This document shows, one piece after another, positions 8,875 through 18,192 of a stretch of DNA of 64,000 nucleotides (position 1 is its first letter; each line of letters opens with the position of its first letter). The notes under the pieces were generated by a model. The model was not told where the DNA came from. It saw nothing but the letters and a program-made list of their open reading frames with translations, and ran no database searches. Position numbers and translations under genes: made by a program. The DNA lies in NCBI GenBank assembly GCA_025057995.1, contig JANXEW010000001.1, positions 403,327-467,326 on the forward strand. The letters run 5' to 3'. Origin of the DNA: Thermofilaceae archaeon. GTDB lineage: Archaea; Thermoproteota; Thermoprotei; Thermofilales; Thermofilaceae.

Positions 8875-11800
8875 TTACCTACCAGTAGACAGTTTTAGAG
8901 AAGCTAAGGGGTGGACGTGGAAGGTCTCGATGGTTAAGGATGTGATGCTCGCTTTGTCGCTGACTACGTGTACCATTACGGTTACGCTGTTCTCCCCTTC
9001 TCTAATGAGAGGTTCAGGAATATAGAAGTCTGTCTGTGGCCCCTCGCTAACGAACCTGCCGATAAACTGTCCGTTGAAGTAGAGGAGCATTCTTACTCCT
9101 TTCGCTTCAACCTTCAATTTTAGAGGGGCGGCTACTCTAGTCCCGGGTTTCACTGTGAACGTACCTTTAAGCCAAACTAAACTGGCTTCCATATTCATTA
9201 AGTCGAGTGGAAGGCTTGTGGGAATCCAATCTTTAAGTTCGGTTTTCTCCTTGTACCAGCCGCCGGCTAAGCCTAAGGTTCCGGCTGCAACTTTCCAGTC
9301 TCCTTTTACCTCTAGCCTATACACTTTAACTTTAACGTTTCCACGCGGCAGCCATTCACCAGCTAACGCTAACTCGTTCTCACCTTCAGTTAAGTGATCC
9401 GTAATATCGACTGGACCTAGGTAGACGCCAAGGAACCTCTTATTGACGAAAAGCAACGCTCGCGTGGTGAAGGTGAGAATATATCGTCCCTCCTTCTTTT
9501 CCAAGTTAAGTTTTTTAACGTAAAGCCCACCTCCATCAATAGTTTCAACTATTTCACCTTTCTTTTCCAGCTGAGGGTCTTTAAGAAGCTCGAGAAGAGG
9601 CTTCGGGTCGTTTAAGAACTGTGTGAAGCTAAAATCCCTCCCGTAGGGGATTGTGAAGCGTACGCGCAACCAGCCTTTAAGCTCCTCTTCACGAATCTTT
9701 CCAAGGTAAACGCCACCTATTATGCCGTTAGGCACGAAGAGTTGACCGTCGTTCGGATGACCCGTCGACTCCAATAAAACTACAAGCTCGTTAACCCCTT
9801 GCTTCAATGCCTTTGAAGCGTCCACCTCTAAGCTGTGGTAAACGGACGCTAGCGGGACTCCATTTAAGACGGCGCTCGCGAAATCGTTAAAGTAACTGAT
9901 GTAGAGAGTTTTATCCCCTACAATGTCCTCTGCCGTCGAATTGAACCTTATCAAGTAGGTCGCGTAACCGTTATCGAGGATTCCTATTCTCTCAAGCGGA
10001 GTACTAGGTTCAACGTCTCTTCCAACGAGATACCCGTCCTCACGCTTTAAAAACAAACCTACCGCATTTATAGAAGGTCCAGCGGCAGCTGGTGTCAGAA
10101 CCTCTAAACGGTAGAGTTTGTTTACGATCGGAGTTAGAGAGGTTTCAAAACCGTTCAAGAGAGCGCTGGTTAAAGGTTGTAGGGTGTAGATGAGTGCGGG
10201 ACCCGCACTCTTTTCATCCATCTCCATCTCGAGCTCTAGTCCGCTTTCGGTTAGGGAAGCCTTGCCGATAAAGTAGATGTTAGAAATTATTACAAGCGGT
10301 TCTCTAAAGTCGTCGATAAGCCAAGTCCTCCCAGCTCTAAACTTGGAAGTCGCTACTACAGTCATTGTGTAACTACCTCTTTTCAGAACAGTGATCGAGT
10401 CAAAGTCCCCGTGAGTGAACGTAACGACTACCTTGGTATCACCTTTACGTATAACGTTCACCCCGCTGCTAAACTCTATATCCACGACGTCGTCAGCTTC
10501 AACAGCAAATCCTCCTTCCTCACCTGGATTACCGTACAGTACTAGGAGTACATCATTCCCTTTCACTAATTTCAAAAGGGGCTCAGACGCGGTGTAAAGT
10601 AGCTTAAATGGAGTGCCCGGTATCCTATAGTTTAAGATAACGAGTTTAGCGTTTCTAGTTGGAAGAGGTATTGAGCCAGCGTAAGGTACCACTTCATCCC
10701 CGTACTTCAGCTTAACCGTAAGAAGCTGATCGCCGAGGTTTCTTAACACTGTTAAGACGCTACCTTCTTCTCCAACTCTCGAGAAAACTTCAACGTTGGG
10801 CGCTGAGACTTGAACAAATCCTTCAGAAGGTTTCGTCGAAACTAGGAGATCGTTGAAGGTGCGTGTGAAAAGTGCTACCCGCTTAATTGCGTAGTATCTT
10901 TCACGCAAGTATCCCCATTCGCTTATCGCAGCTTCATAGTCATACGTGGTAGTGATGTATTTTCCAGTGTAGTAGCCGGGGTTTGTACCGCCGTGGAACA
11001 TGTAAATGTTAACAGCGTTAACTCCTAGACCGATGGTAGTTTTAATCAAGGTCTCAGTCCAGGAAGCGGGGAAACTGCCTCTACTGGTAGGAAGAGGCGC
11101 ACCGAAAGTCGAGAACCATCCCCCTTCAAGCTCCATGTGCATCTTCGGCATACCAGGTTGCGTTCTCACGTAGCTCCGGACTTTCGCGTCGAAACCTGAT
11201 ATGTCCCAAGGTGAAGGGTAGTCGTCGATGGTGTTTATGATAGTCGTCCCTTCCAAGTGCCAATCCTCGTTAGTGACTATGGGTAGATCGTCGACATGCT
11301 TCCTAGCTAGCTCGTAAAGCTTCAACAGGTAGTTTGCATCACCCCAGAAATACTCGTTCTCCACCTGCACCATAACTACGGAGCCTCCTCTCGTTATCGA
11401 GTGTCTTGTTATGATCGGAAGTACTGTACCGTACCACTTTTCAGTATAGGCTATGTAAGCTGGATCTAGCGACCTTAGGACGGTAGCCTTCGCGTAAAGC
11501 CAGTTGGGGTGCCCCCCACTATCCCACTCCGAGCAGATGTAAGGGCCAGGTCTAGCTATTACGTAGAGACCCAAGGTCTCCGCCTCCCTGATGTAGCCCT
11601 CCAAGTCTCTACTGAAAGCCGAAGACTCGTAGAAACTCTCAGTCAACTCGTCGCCGAAGAGCTTTGCACCCTCGCTCGGTTCATGCCAGTTCCAAGCTAC
11701 GTAGCTTGCTACAGCATTTAAACCCGCGCGCTTCGCTTTCAGGAGCCTGTCAAACCATAGATGCTTCGGGATCCTGAAATAGTGCATTTCGCCGCTAAAC

Positions 11801-11967
11801 AAGAATAACGGTTTACCTTCTACATTGAAGAAGCCGTTTTGCTGTAATATAACCTGTGTCATGGGACCATACCACCTCACACGCAAATATCCAGGGATGA
11901 ATAAAAAGGCTAGCACGATCGCTGAAATTACAACAGCTTCCATAAACTTCTTTCCGAATTCTTGCAC
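8875..11967 (-). CDS. Membrane-anchored glycoside hydrolase family 35 beta-galactosidase-like protein
   Basis: 1030 aa; N-terminal TM; GEMHYFRIPKHLWFDRLLKAKRAGLNAVASYVAWNWHEP, VQVENEYFWG, MHMELEGGWFSTFG; C-terminal beta-sandwich-type repeats. Confidence 0.92.
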   Translation of the reverse strand: MQEFGKKFMEAVVISAIVLAFLFIPGYLRVRWYGPMTQVILQQNGFFNVEGKPLFLFSGEMHYFRIPKHLWFDRLLKAKRAGLNAVASYVAWNWHEPSEGAKLFGDELTESFYESSAFSRDLEGYIREAETLGLYVIARPGPYICSEWDSGGHPNWLYAKATVLRSLDPAYIAYTEKWYGTVLPIITRHSITRGGSVVMVQVENEYFWGDANYLLKLYELARKHVDDLPIVTNEDWHLEGTTIINTIDDYPSPWDISGFDAKVRSYVRTQPGMPKMHMELEGGWFSTFGAPLPTSRGSFPASWTETLIKTTIGLGVNAVNIYMFHGGTNPGYYTGKYITTTYDYEAAISEWGYLRERYYAIKRVALFTRTFNDLLVSTKPSEGFVQVSAPNVEVFSRVGEEGSVLTVLRNLGDQLLTVKLKYGDEVVPYAGSIPLPTRNAKLVILNYRIPGTPFKLLYTASEPLLKLVKGNDVLLVLYGNPGEEGGFAVEADDVVDIEFSSGVNVIRKGDTKVVVTFTHGDFDSITVLKRGSYTMTVVATSKFRAGRTWLIDDFREPLVIISNIYFIGKASLTESGLELEMEMDEKSAGPALIYTLQPLTSALLNGFETSLTPIVNKLYRLEVLTPAAAGPSINAVGLFLKREDGYLVGRDVEPSTPLERIGILDNGYATYLIRFNSTAEDIVGDKTLYISYFNDFASAVLNGVPLASVYHSLEVDASKALKQGVNELVVLLESTGHPNDGQLFVPNGIIGGVYLGKIREEELKGWLRVRFTIPYGRDFSFTQFLNDPKPLLELLKDPQLEKKGEIVETIDGGGLYVKKLNLEKKEGRYILTFTTRALLFVNKRFLGVYLGPVDITDHLTEGENELALAGEWLPRGNVKVKVYRLEVKGDWKVAAGTLGLAGGWYKEKTELKDWIPTSLPLDLMNMEASLVWLKGTFTVKPGTRVAAPLKLKVEAKGVRMLLYFNGQFIGRFVSEGPQTDFYIPEPLIREGENSVTVMVHVVSDKASITSLTIETFHVHPLASLKLSTGR

Positions 11968-12030
11968 AAGCGTAAAACCTGATTCACCTTAAAATATTCT
12001 CAGTAGAAACCATCTGTAGCCTGACCGAAA

Positions 12031-12040
12031 AATTTAAATA
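12031..12040 (+). promoter_or_regulatory. TATA-like element (AATTTAAATA) upstream of the structured RNA
   Basis: AT-rich box 25-30 nt before ~12060, in a divergent intergenic region. Confidence 0.45.
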
Positions 12041-12059
12041 GGATGTTTCAATTTAAACA

Positions 12060-12232
12060 TGAGGGCAGTCTACCCCAAACAACCCCCGTCGTACGCAACA
12101 CACGCTAATCCCGATGTAAGTGATTCCATTGCGCTCCTCGAACTATGCCGACCGCTGAACGTTAACGTCTTTGCGGTCGGCGAGGGGAACCCCCGCGGGG
12201 GACAGGGGGAAATAGGCTGCCCTCCTGTTTTT
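12060..12232 (+). ncRNA. Candidate structured ncRNA or leader RNA
   Basis: CTCCTC (12134-12139)/GAGGGG (12182-12187) enclosing perfect 9-bp GCCGACCGC (12147-12155)/GCGGTCGGC (12173-12181); CCCC-CGCG-GGGG hairpin 12190-12201; terminal hairpin CAGGGGG/CCTCCTG followed by TTTTT. The 5' end is inferred from the TATA position. Confidence 0.55.
12203..12232 (+). terminator. Hairpin plus T5 terminator-like element
   Basis: CAGGGGG (12203-12209) pairs with CCTCCTG (12221-12227, one G-U), followed by TTTTT 12228-12232. Confidence 0.45.
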
Positions 12233-12256
12233 CCTTGCGAAGTCGTTTAAGGGGAA

Positions 12257-12283
12257 AAGCAGATATAGGTATAGCATCTGCTT
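12257..12283 (+). promoter_or_regulatory. 8-bp inverted repeat directly upstream of a small membrane-protein start
   Basis: AAGCAGAT (12257-12264)/ATCTGCTT (12276-12283); proposed GTG start at 12289. Confidence 0.4.
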
Positions 12284-12288
12284 GTAGC

Positions 12289-12501
12289 GTGATAAGTCTA
12301 GCCGGGATCTTTCAACTGCTGTTGGCTCTGTTGTTGATTGTTCTCGGGATCATTGTCATAGTCTTCCTAGTTAAGTTGTTCATCGTCCTGCTGCCAGCCG
12401 CTATAGTAGCTCTTATAGTCTGGTTTTTGACGAAGAACGAGCTGTTAGCCGCTATAGCATTCCTCGTCATTGCAGCAATATCTCTCTTTAAACTGTTGTA
12501 G
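12289..12501 (+). CDS. Small hydrophobic membrane protein
   Basis: About 70 aa from GTG 12289 (track start 12235 seems too early); two to three hydrophobic segments. Confidence 0.55.
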   Translation: MISLAGIFQLLLALLLIVLGIIVIVFLVKLFIVLLPAAIVALIVWFLTKNELLAAIAFLVIAAISLFKLL

Positions 12502-12511
12502 GGTGTCTCGC

Positions 12512-13624
12512 ATGGGTTTACAGTTCTCGGTCGAACGGCTTGAGCCCGATACTTTCAAAGTGGCGGCCATCGAAGGAGGCGTCAACGTAAGCTGGCTTTA
12601 CGTGATCGACGTACTCCTCCATTACAGTTCCGCGAAGGTAAAAGTAGGAGGCGTCGCCGGAGTGTACACGCCTCGAGAGTATAGGGGTAGAGGGTTTTCC
12701 GCTGCCACTCTCCGGTACGCTGTAGAGTGGATGAAGGGTCAAGGCTACCCCCTGACTGCTCTCTTCGGGATCCATGAGTACTACCATAAGTTCGGTTACG
12801 CGACCTTCATGGGTGAGCATACTGTGACGATGAGCTTGAGGGACTCTTCTAGAGTTGAGTCAGAAGACCTAGATTGGGAGATATCCGACGACAGCGGGTA
12901 TTTCAAGGAGGAGATCGCTGGAATCTATGAGACAACCAACGCTCTCTGGATCGGAGCGAGAGTTAGAGACCCCTCTACTTGGCCGGGCTTTAGAAAAGGG
13001 GTCTCGTGGGAGCATCCGGCTAAACCGTTAGTGTTGAAGAGCTCCGGGAGGGTTGTCGCATATGCTGCGTTCGAAAGGTGGCCGAGCCCGGAAGAGCTGC
13101 TTGTCGCAGAGGTTGGAGCGAAGGGCCATAGCGTAGAGCTCTACAGATCTCTTCTCAAGGTCCTTTACAAACTAGCCCTCGAGGAGCGTAAGAGCCACAT
13201 AAAGGTTCACGCGCCTCCCGACCATCCTTTCACGCGATTAGCCAAAGTTTACGGCTGTACCGTCGAAAGCTTCTACCCGTGGAGCGGGGGCGGTATGGCT
13301 CGTGTAACCAGGCTGAGAGAACTACTTGAAGCCATAAGGCCAGAGCTTGAGTTGAGGTCGAGAGACTTGGAAGGGTGTGTGACGATAAGGACGGGGGGAG
13401 AAGAGGTTACGTTAAGGTGCCGTAGAGGAGACGTGGACATCGAAGAGGGAGGTTCTTCAACGAATATCGTAGAGCTAGACCCGGGCGAAGCCGCCCAACT
13501 GGTATTAGGCTACAGTGACTTCGTCAGGATGCAGAGCAGGTCCAAGGCGCAGGGTAGCTTGAAAATCTTATCAACGCTTTTCCCAAGCGGAGAACCTTAC
13601 GTGTGGCAGCCGGACAGGTGGTAG
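12512..13624 (+). CDS. GNAT family N-acetyltransferase, Eis-like
   Basis: VAGVYTPREYRGRGFSAATLRYAVEWMKGQGYPLTALFGIHEYYHKFGY is a typical acetyl-CoA binding/Eis-like motif; likely ATG at 12512. Confidence 0.82.
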   Translation: MGLQFSVERLEPDTFKVAAIEGGVNVSWLYVIDVLLHYSSAKVKVGGVAGVYTPREYRGRGFSAATLRYAVEWMKGQGYPLTALFGIHEYYHKFGYATFMGEHTVTMSLRDSSRVESEDLDWEISDDSGYFKEEIAGIYETTNALWIGARVRDPSTWPGFRKGVSWEHPAKPLVLKSSGRVVAYAAFERWPSPEELLVAEVGAKGHSVELYRSLLKVLYKLALEERKSHIKVHAPPDHPFTRLAKVYGCTVESFYPWSGGGMARVTRLRELLEAIRPELELRSRDLEGCVTIRTGGEEVTLRCRRGDVDIEEGGSSTNIVELDPGEAAQLVLGYSDFVRMQSRSKAQGSLKILSTLFPSGEPYVWQPDRW

Positions 13625-13649
13625 ACGGCCGTATATTTTATAAAAAGAG

Positions 13650-15305
13650 ATGAGGCGTCCCTGCATGGATCCTGAGGGTTTCGTAGTCCTAGTGGCTATG
13701 GAGATCCATCTCGACAACTTGCCTACCTACGCTGGCGGTTTGGGGCTTCTAGCTGGGGACCTCTTGTTCTCAGCTGCAGACTTGAACTACCCCATGGTTG
13801 GAGTTACGCTGCTTCACGACAAGGGCTACGTTTGGCACGATGTAAGCCAGGGTAAAGTCATCGACCACGAGGAACCTTACAACCCTCTTGAACATTGTGA
13901 AAAACTCGACTTGAAGCTTAGGCTTGAGCTTAAGACAACCCCCATACACCTTTCTGTTTGGCGTTACAACGTTAAAGGGATACGAAGGGAAGTACCAGTC
14001 TATCTTCTAGACGCGAACGTGCCGGAGAACCCTCCTCAACTCCGGTCATTAACGTCACGGGTGTACATTGAAAGCAGTTGGGGGGAGAGGCTATTGAAAG
14101 AGCTCATCCTAGGGTTGGGAGCACTACAGTTGGTTGAGAAGCTTAGGTTGCCCGTCTCAAAGTTTCACCTCAATGAAAGCCACGCAGGTTTTCTTGCGGT
14201 GGAGTTAATTAAGAGGAGCGGTAACTTGATGGACGTAAAACGGAAGGTGGTCTTTACTACTCATACTCCTCTCCCCCACGGCCACGAGGAGTTCGAATAC
14301 AACCTTGTTGAGAAACACTACGAAGTTCCACAAGTAGTTAAGGAGGTTAGCCCAGGTAAGCTTAAGATGACTAGATTGCTTGAAGCAGTCTCAGGCTACT
14401 ACAACTGCGTCTCCCACAAGTTCAGCCTGGTACACAGACTCATCTTCCCCGGATCCGATCCCGAGTACATAACGAACGGCGTACACCACGTCAGATGGGT
14501 GTACAGTAGAGTGGCAGACTTCTACGACGAGAGGCTGCCCGGTTGGAGGGAGGAGCCTGGAAAGTTAACTTACGTAGTAGCCCAACCTTTAGAAAAGGTT
14601 TTAGCTGTGAAACGTGCTTGTAAGACAGCGTTAGTTGAGTACGTCAACAGCTGGGCATACTCTAATGGAACCTTCCAAGCCAGGGCGTTTACGGTAGCCG
14701 CCAGGAGGAGGATTACAGGCTACAAACGTTTAACGTTAATTCTCCAAGACTTGGAGCTACTAGAGGAGTTGGCTAAAAAACATGGTTTACAGCTGGTTTT
14801 CAGCGGTACTGTACATCCCGCGGATGGAAGCGGTAGAGGGGAGCTCTCCAAGATTCTAGATTTGGCTTCAACGCTCAAGCATGTGAAAATAGCGTTCATC
14901 GGAAAACGTGGTGTTAACCTTGAGAAACTTGTAGCAGCGGGCAGTGATCTGTGGCTTCACACGCCTAGACCGCCGTTCGAGGCTTGCGGGACGAGTTGGA
15001 TGCGGGCAGCCCTCAACCTCACGCCGACTCTCGCTTCAAGGGACGGGGGAGTACTTGAGGCTATAGTGGATGGCCACAACGGATGGCTGTTCGGCAGGAA
15101 CGTCATGCTGCCCAACGAGCCATTAGATGATAAAGAGGAAGCTGGAGACATGTACGCGAAGCTGAAGGAGGCTATTGAACTCTATTATAGTAATCCTAAA
15201 GCTTACGCGTTAATTTGCGCTAGGAGTACCGCGACCATAGCTCCCTACTTTAACAGCCATAGGGCTCTTCTCGAGTACGTAGCTAGGGCCTACGTTCAGC
15301 CATGA
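13650..15305 (+). CDS. GT35 alpha-glucan phosphorylase homologue with altered PLP-lysine motif
   Basis: 551 aa; LPTYAGGLGLLAGDLLFSAADLNYPMVGVTLLHDKGY; HLNESHAGF; TTHTPLPHGHE; DLWLHTPRPPFEACGTSWMRAALN. Confidence 0.82.
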   Translation: MRRPCMDPEGFVVLVAMEIHLDNLPTYAGGLGLLAGDLLFSAADLNYPMVGVTLLHDKGYVWHDVSQGKVIDHEEPYNPLEHCEKLDLKLRLELKTTPIHLSVWRYNVKGIRREVPVYLLDANVPENPPQLRSLTSRVYIESSWGERLLKELILGLGALQLVEKLRLPVSKFHLNESHAGFLAVELIKRSGNLMDVKRKVVFTTHTPLPHGHEEFEYNLVEKHYEVPQVVKEVSPGKLKMTRLLEAVSGYYNCVSHKFSLVHRLIFPGSDPEYITNGVHHVRWVYSRVADFYDERLPGWREEPGKLTYVVAQPLEKVLAVKRACKTALVEYVNSWAYSNGTFQARAFTVAARRRITGYKRLTLILQDLELLEELAKKHGLQLVFSGTVHPADGSGRGELSKILDLASTLKHVKIAFIGKRGVNLEKLVAAGSDLWLHTPRPPFEACGTSWMRAALNLTPTLASRDGGVLEAIVDGHNGWLFGRNVMLPNEPLDDKEEAGDMYAKLKEAIELYYSNPKAYALICARSTATIAPYFNSHRALLEYVARAYVQP

Positions 15306-15862
15306 CTTGTATAGGAGCTGGAAACCTTCTCTACGCCCGTTTCTTCAATGAACCTCTTCTAGCGAAACTATTCAAAAACAGGGAATATATTTGTGAATTC
15401 TTCCAGTTGATCGTTAAACTCGCACGCAGGAACTTCTTCACGCTCGCCTGCCTTCGCTACGGTTCTGAAATCGCGGCAGCCGCCATCTACGTTTCAGAGA
15501 TTCGTCCCTCAGTTCACGTTCTCGAGTTAGCCAAGCTACTAGCGGGCTTTTCCCCGAGGGTGTTAGTATCCTTCCCTTCACAAGCGAGGGAGTTCTTGAA
15601 TTACTTCAAGGCTATACGGGATTTGAAACCTCGTTGCCACCTTCTCTTTATAGCCTCAGCTTACAAAGGGAGAGGTTACGGTTCTAAACTTTTGAAGTTA
15701 GTAGAGGATTGTTGCGCTAAGACTGGCTATAATTGGATCGTTCTAGATGTTTACCTCCGCAATCCAGCTCTACACTTTTACTTGAAGAGAGGCTATAAGC
15801 CGATCACTTTAGTGAAGTGGTGGGGAGTCGCTTACGTAGTGATGGCTAAGAGGTTGAAGTAG
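15302..15862 (+). CDS. GNAT family N-acetyltransferase
   Basis: 186 aa; LFIASAYKGRGYGSKLLKLVEDCCAKTGYNWIVLDVYLRNPALHFYLKRGYKPI. Confidence 0.82.
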   Translation: MTCIGAGNLLYARFFNEPLLAKLFKNREYICEFFQLIVKLARRNFFTLACLRYGSEIAAAAIYVSEIRPSVHVLELAKLLAGFSPRVLVSFPSQAREFLNYFKAIRDLKPRCHLLFIASAYKGRGYGSKLLKLVEDCCAKTGYNWIVLDVYLRNPALHFYLKRGYKPITLVKWWGVAYVVMAKRLK

Positions 15863-16029
15863 AGTTACGCTAGTCAGTTCATAACGTTAACGTAATTATA
15901 TAGAGAACGTGATTCGTATTTGGTTGTTTCTAAGTTAAAAACATCGTAGAAGGCGTCTTGAGTTAGATGCTTCTCCCGGAGAGGTTACTTTCGTGATCTT
16001 TACATGTTTTCAATCCCGCTTTAAGAGTG

Positions 16030-16049
16030 GTATTACCGTCAGGTAATAC
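16030..16049. promoter_or_regulatory. Perfect palindrome, likely operator of the downstream VapBC operon
   Basis: GTATTACC-GTCA-GGTAATAC abuts the TATA-like CTTAAAAATG and precedes the antitoxin gene. Confidence 0.55.
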
Positions 16050-16065
16050 TTAAAAATGTTTACGA

Positions 16066-16305
16066 TTGGGTAGACCCGTGGGGAAAGTCGTCGTTTCCGC
16101 TAAGATCGAGAGGGAGCTGTACGAGAAGGTCAAAAGATACAAGATTCCGGTTAGCGTCGTCATCAGAAGAGCTTTAGAAGAAGAAGTCGCTCGCGTTGAA
16201 GAGAAGGAGGTTGAAGTTGCTCTTGAGAAAGCTGGGAGAATACTAGAGAAAGTACCTAGGGGCGAGTTTGTAGAGATCATCAGGTCAAGCCGAGAGGAAA
16301 GATGA
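16066..16305 (+). CDS. vapB: VapB-type antitoxin
   Basis: 79 aa; VVVSAKIERELYEKVKRYKIPVSVVIRRALEEEV ribbon-helix-helix-like N-terminus; overlaps the PIN-domain gene. A GTG at 16078 is an alternative leaderless start. Confidence 0.8.
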   Translation: MGRPVGKVVVSAKIERELYEKVKRYKIPVSVVIRRALEEEVARVEEKEVEVALEKAGRILEKVPRGEFVEIIRSSREER

Positions 16306-16745
16306 AGTTTCTATACGACGCATCCGCTCTGTTGAACTTGTTGAGAGAGCTTAAGGCTGACGCGAGAAGCGTGCTTAAAGGACACTACATACTCTCGTTG
16401 ACAAAGTATGAAGTGGGTAACGCTGTGTGGAAGGAGGCGTGCCTTAGAAGAAGGCTCAGCGTAGAAGAGGCTGAGGAGCTTTTAAGGTTGCTTAACGTCG
16501 TATACAAACTCCTTGATGTAGTTGAACCATTCGATTGGGACCTTGTATTAAAAGTCGCATGCGCCCTAGAAGTGACGGTGTACGATTCAGCTTACATAGT
16601 CACGTCGATTGAACGGGGTTTTACACTAGTTACCGATGACGAAAAACTTAGACGTAAATCCGAGTCTAGCTCACGGCATTTGAAGGAGCTACTGGGTAGA
16701 GAACCATTAATCTTATGCAGCGAGGATGTTGCCAAGTTACGATAA
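16302..16745 (+). CDS. vapC: VapC-type PIN-domain toxin
   Basis: 147 aa; FLYDASALLNLL, LSLTKYEVGNAVWKE, VTVYDSAYIVTSIERGFTLVTDDEKL PIN acidic residues. Confidence 0.88.
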   Translation: MKFLYDASALLNLLRELKADARSVLKGHYILSLTKYEVGNAVWKEACLRRRLSVEEAEELLRLLNVVYKLLDVVEPFDWDLVLKVACALEVTVYDSAYIVTSIERGFTLVTDDEKLRRKSESSSRHLKELLGREPLILCSEDVAKLR

Positions 16746-16989
16746 ACGCTCCTAACAGCCGTCCGCACTGGGCCTCTCATGATCCTACAGTTGAGGCGAA
16801 GCTTGATGTAAGTAAGAACGTCTAACAAAATAATTACGGGCTTTTAAGGGGTTTTCCCCCACCGGGTCTTTAGACCTTGCGGCGGCTACCTACGTTAACC
16901 AGCTTCAAAGGCCAGAATACTTGAGGCTGAGTAGTTTCGGGTTACAATCACCGATATATCTAAGTTTTTGAGTTTGAACTTTCTACTAT

Positions 16990-18192
16990 ATGGCTTTCAG
17001 CAACGTTACATTAAGCACTGTCGAGAGCGTGATCAAAAAGGTTGAGGAGAGAGTCAAGTCGCTTGCTAACCCGATCGAAGGGGAACAATACTCTAGCGTA
17101 GGTTTCGTCGACGGCAGCTACGTGATGGATGAGAGACGTGGCGTGTACGTTTTAGCCCTCTCAGCTGCTACAATCCTAGTGGAAGGGGGCAGGATGGAGG
17201 GTTTACTGAAAGGTAGCTCGAAGCCTCAAGTTACAGTTCTCATCCCTAAAAGCTTCGGCGAAGCTAGGGCGAGCTTACTCATGTCGATACTTGAACTACT
17301 TGGAGCTCTAGACCTTGTTAACAGGGGTGTTCAAGCGGTCTTCCTTGACGGAAGCTATGTTTCCGAGTTGATGGTTCCTTTTGGACACCCTAGGGACGCA
17401 TACGAGAATTTTACGTCCACTTTTGAACACAAGGTTGACGGGATACTTGATAAGTGGGGTAAGGCTGTTGAGAAAGCTTCAGAGAGCGCTCCGGCAGGCG
17501 AACCGTTGAGTGCCTTCTCGTCTTTGCTCAAGGAAGTGAACGCTTGCGCGTGCGAACTATATACTGAGCTCGTAAGCTCTTCAGACAACCAGGTTAGCAA
17601 GAAAGAAGCACTAGACTTTAGTTTCGTTTTCTGCGAGTCGACGGCTTTCCTGGCGTTGCTGGACAACTTTCTCGCTGCATGTAGAAACAGCTCAGTCTAC
17701 CCCTATTGGGTAGCTAAAGACGCTGAGAGCAGGTATGTTGTCGAAAGAGAGGGGGTTGAAGGTTGGCTGAACGATTTAACTCTGTTGGACTACTCGTGGA
17801 AGGAGCTGGACTACGCGTACACGGAGCTGGAGGGTAAGAAGCTCCATAGGCCAAAGCCGTGCGCCGTCTGGGAACCTATACTGGGCAAGTTGTACGAGAA
17901 TTGGGGGGAGAACCGCGTAAGCTATTTTAAGCTAGCTAAGGTAGGCCCCGTCTCTCAGATGACTTACCCTAGATTCGCCGAGGGCGGTGCAGCGCGCACG
18001 GCTGTAGCTACGCTTCTAACTCTAGCCGACAAGAGAGGTTACCCGAGGCCTCTCAGCTACGTGCACCACATTGCGGTCCTTAACCCGGAGTTGGCTAAGC
18101 TTTTAGCGGACGAGCTCTACCGTAGGGAAAATAACCCTATCGTGAAGTACATGCTAGCGCCCTCTGGGAGGGTTTCAGCAGGATTAAGGTGA
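16990..18192 (+). CDS. nurA: NurA 5'-3' nuclease
   Basis: 400 aa; SVGFVDGSYVMDERRGVYVLALSAAT and VFLDGSY NurA motifs; overlaps HerA. Confidence 0.9.
   Translation: MAFSNVTLSTVESVIKKVEERVKSLANPIEGEQYSSVGFVDGSYVMDERRGVYVLALSAATILVEGGRMEGLLKGSSKPQVTVLIPKSFGEARASLLMSILELLGALDLVNRGVQAVFLDGSYVSELMVPFGHPRDAYENFTSTFEHKVDGILDKWGKAVEKASESAPAGEPLSAFSSLLKEVNACACELYTELVSSSDNQVSKKEALDFSFVFCESTAFLALLDNFLAACRNSSVYPYWVAKDAESRYVVEREGVEGWLNDLTLLDYSWKELDYAYTELEGKKLHRPKPCAVWEPILGKLYENWGENRVSYFKLAKVGPVSQMTYPRFAEGGAARTAVATLLTLADKRGYPRPLSYVHHIAVLNPELAKLLADELYRRENNPIVKYMLAPSGRVSAGLR

Noticed and set aside
8741-9025. 94-aa ORF
   Set aside because: Overlaps the strongly supported GH35 gene on the opposite strand and has no family features.
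12059-12250. 63-aa ORF inside the structured region
   Set aside because: Composition follows the GC-rich stems and terminator-like tract; no recognisable protein features. RNA explanation preferred.
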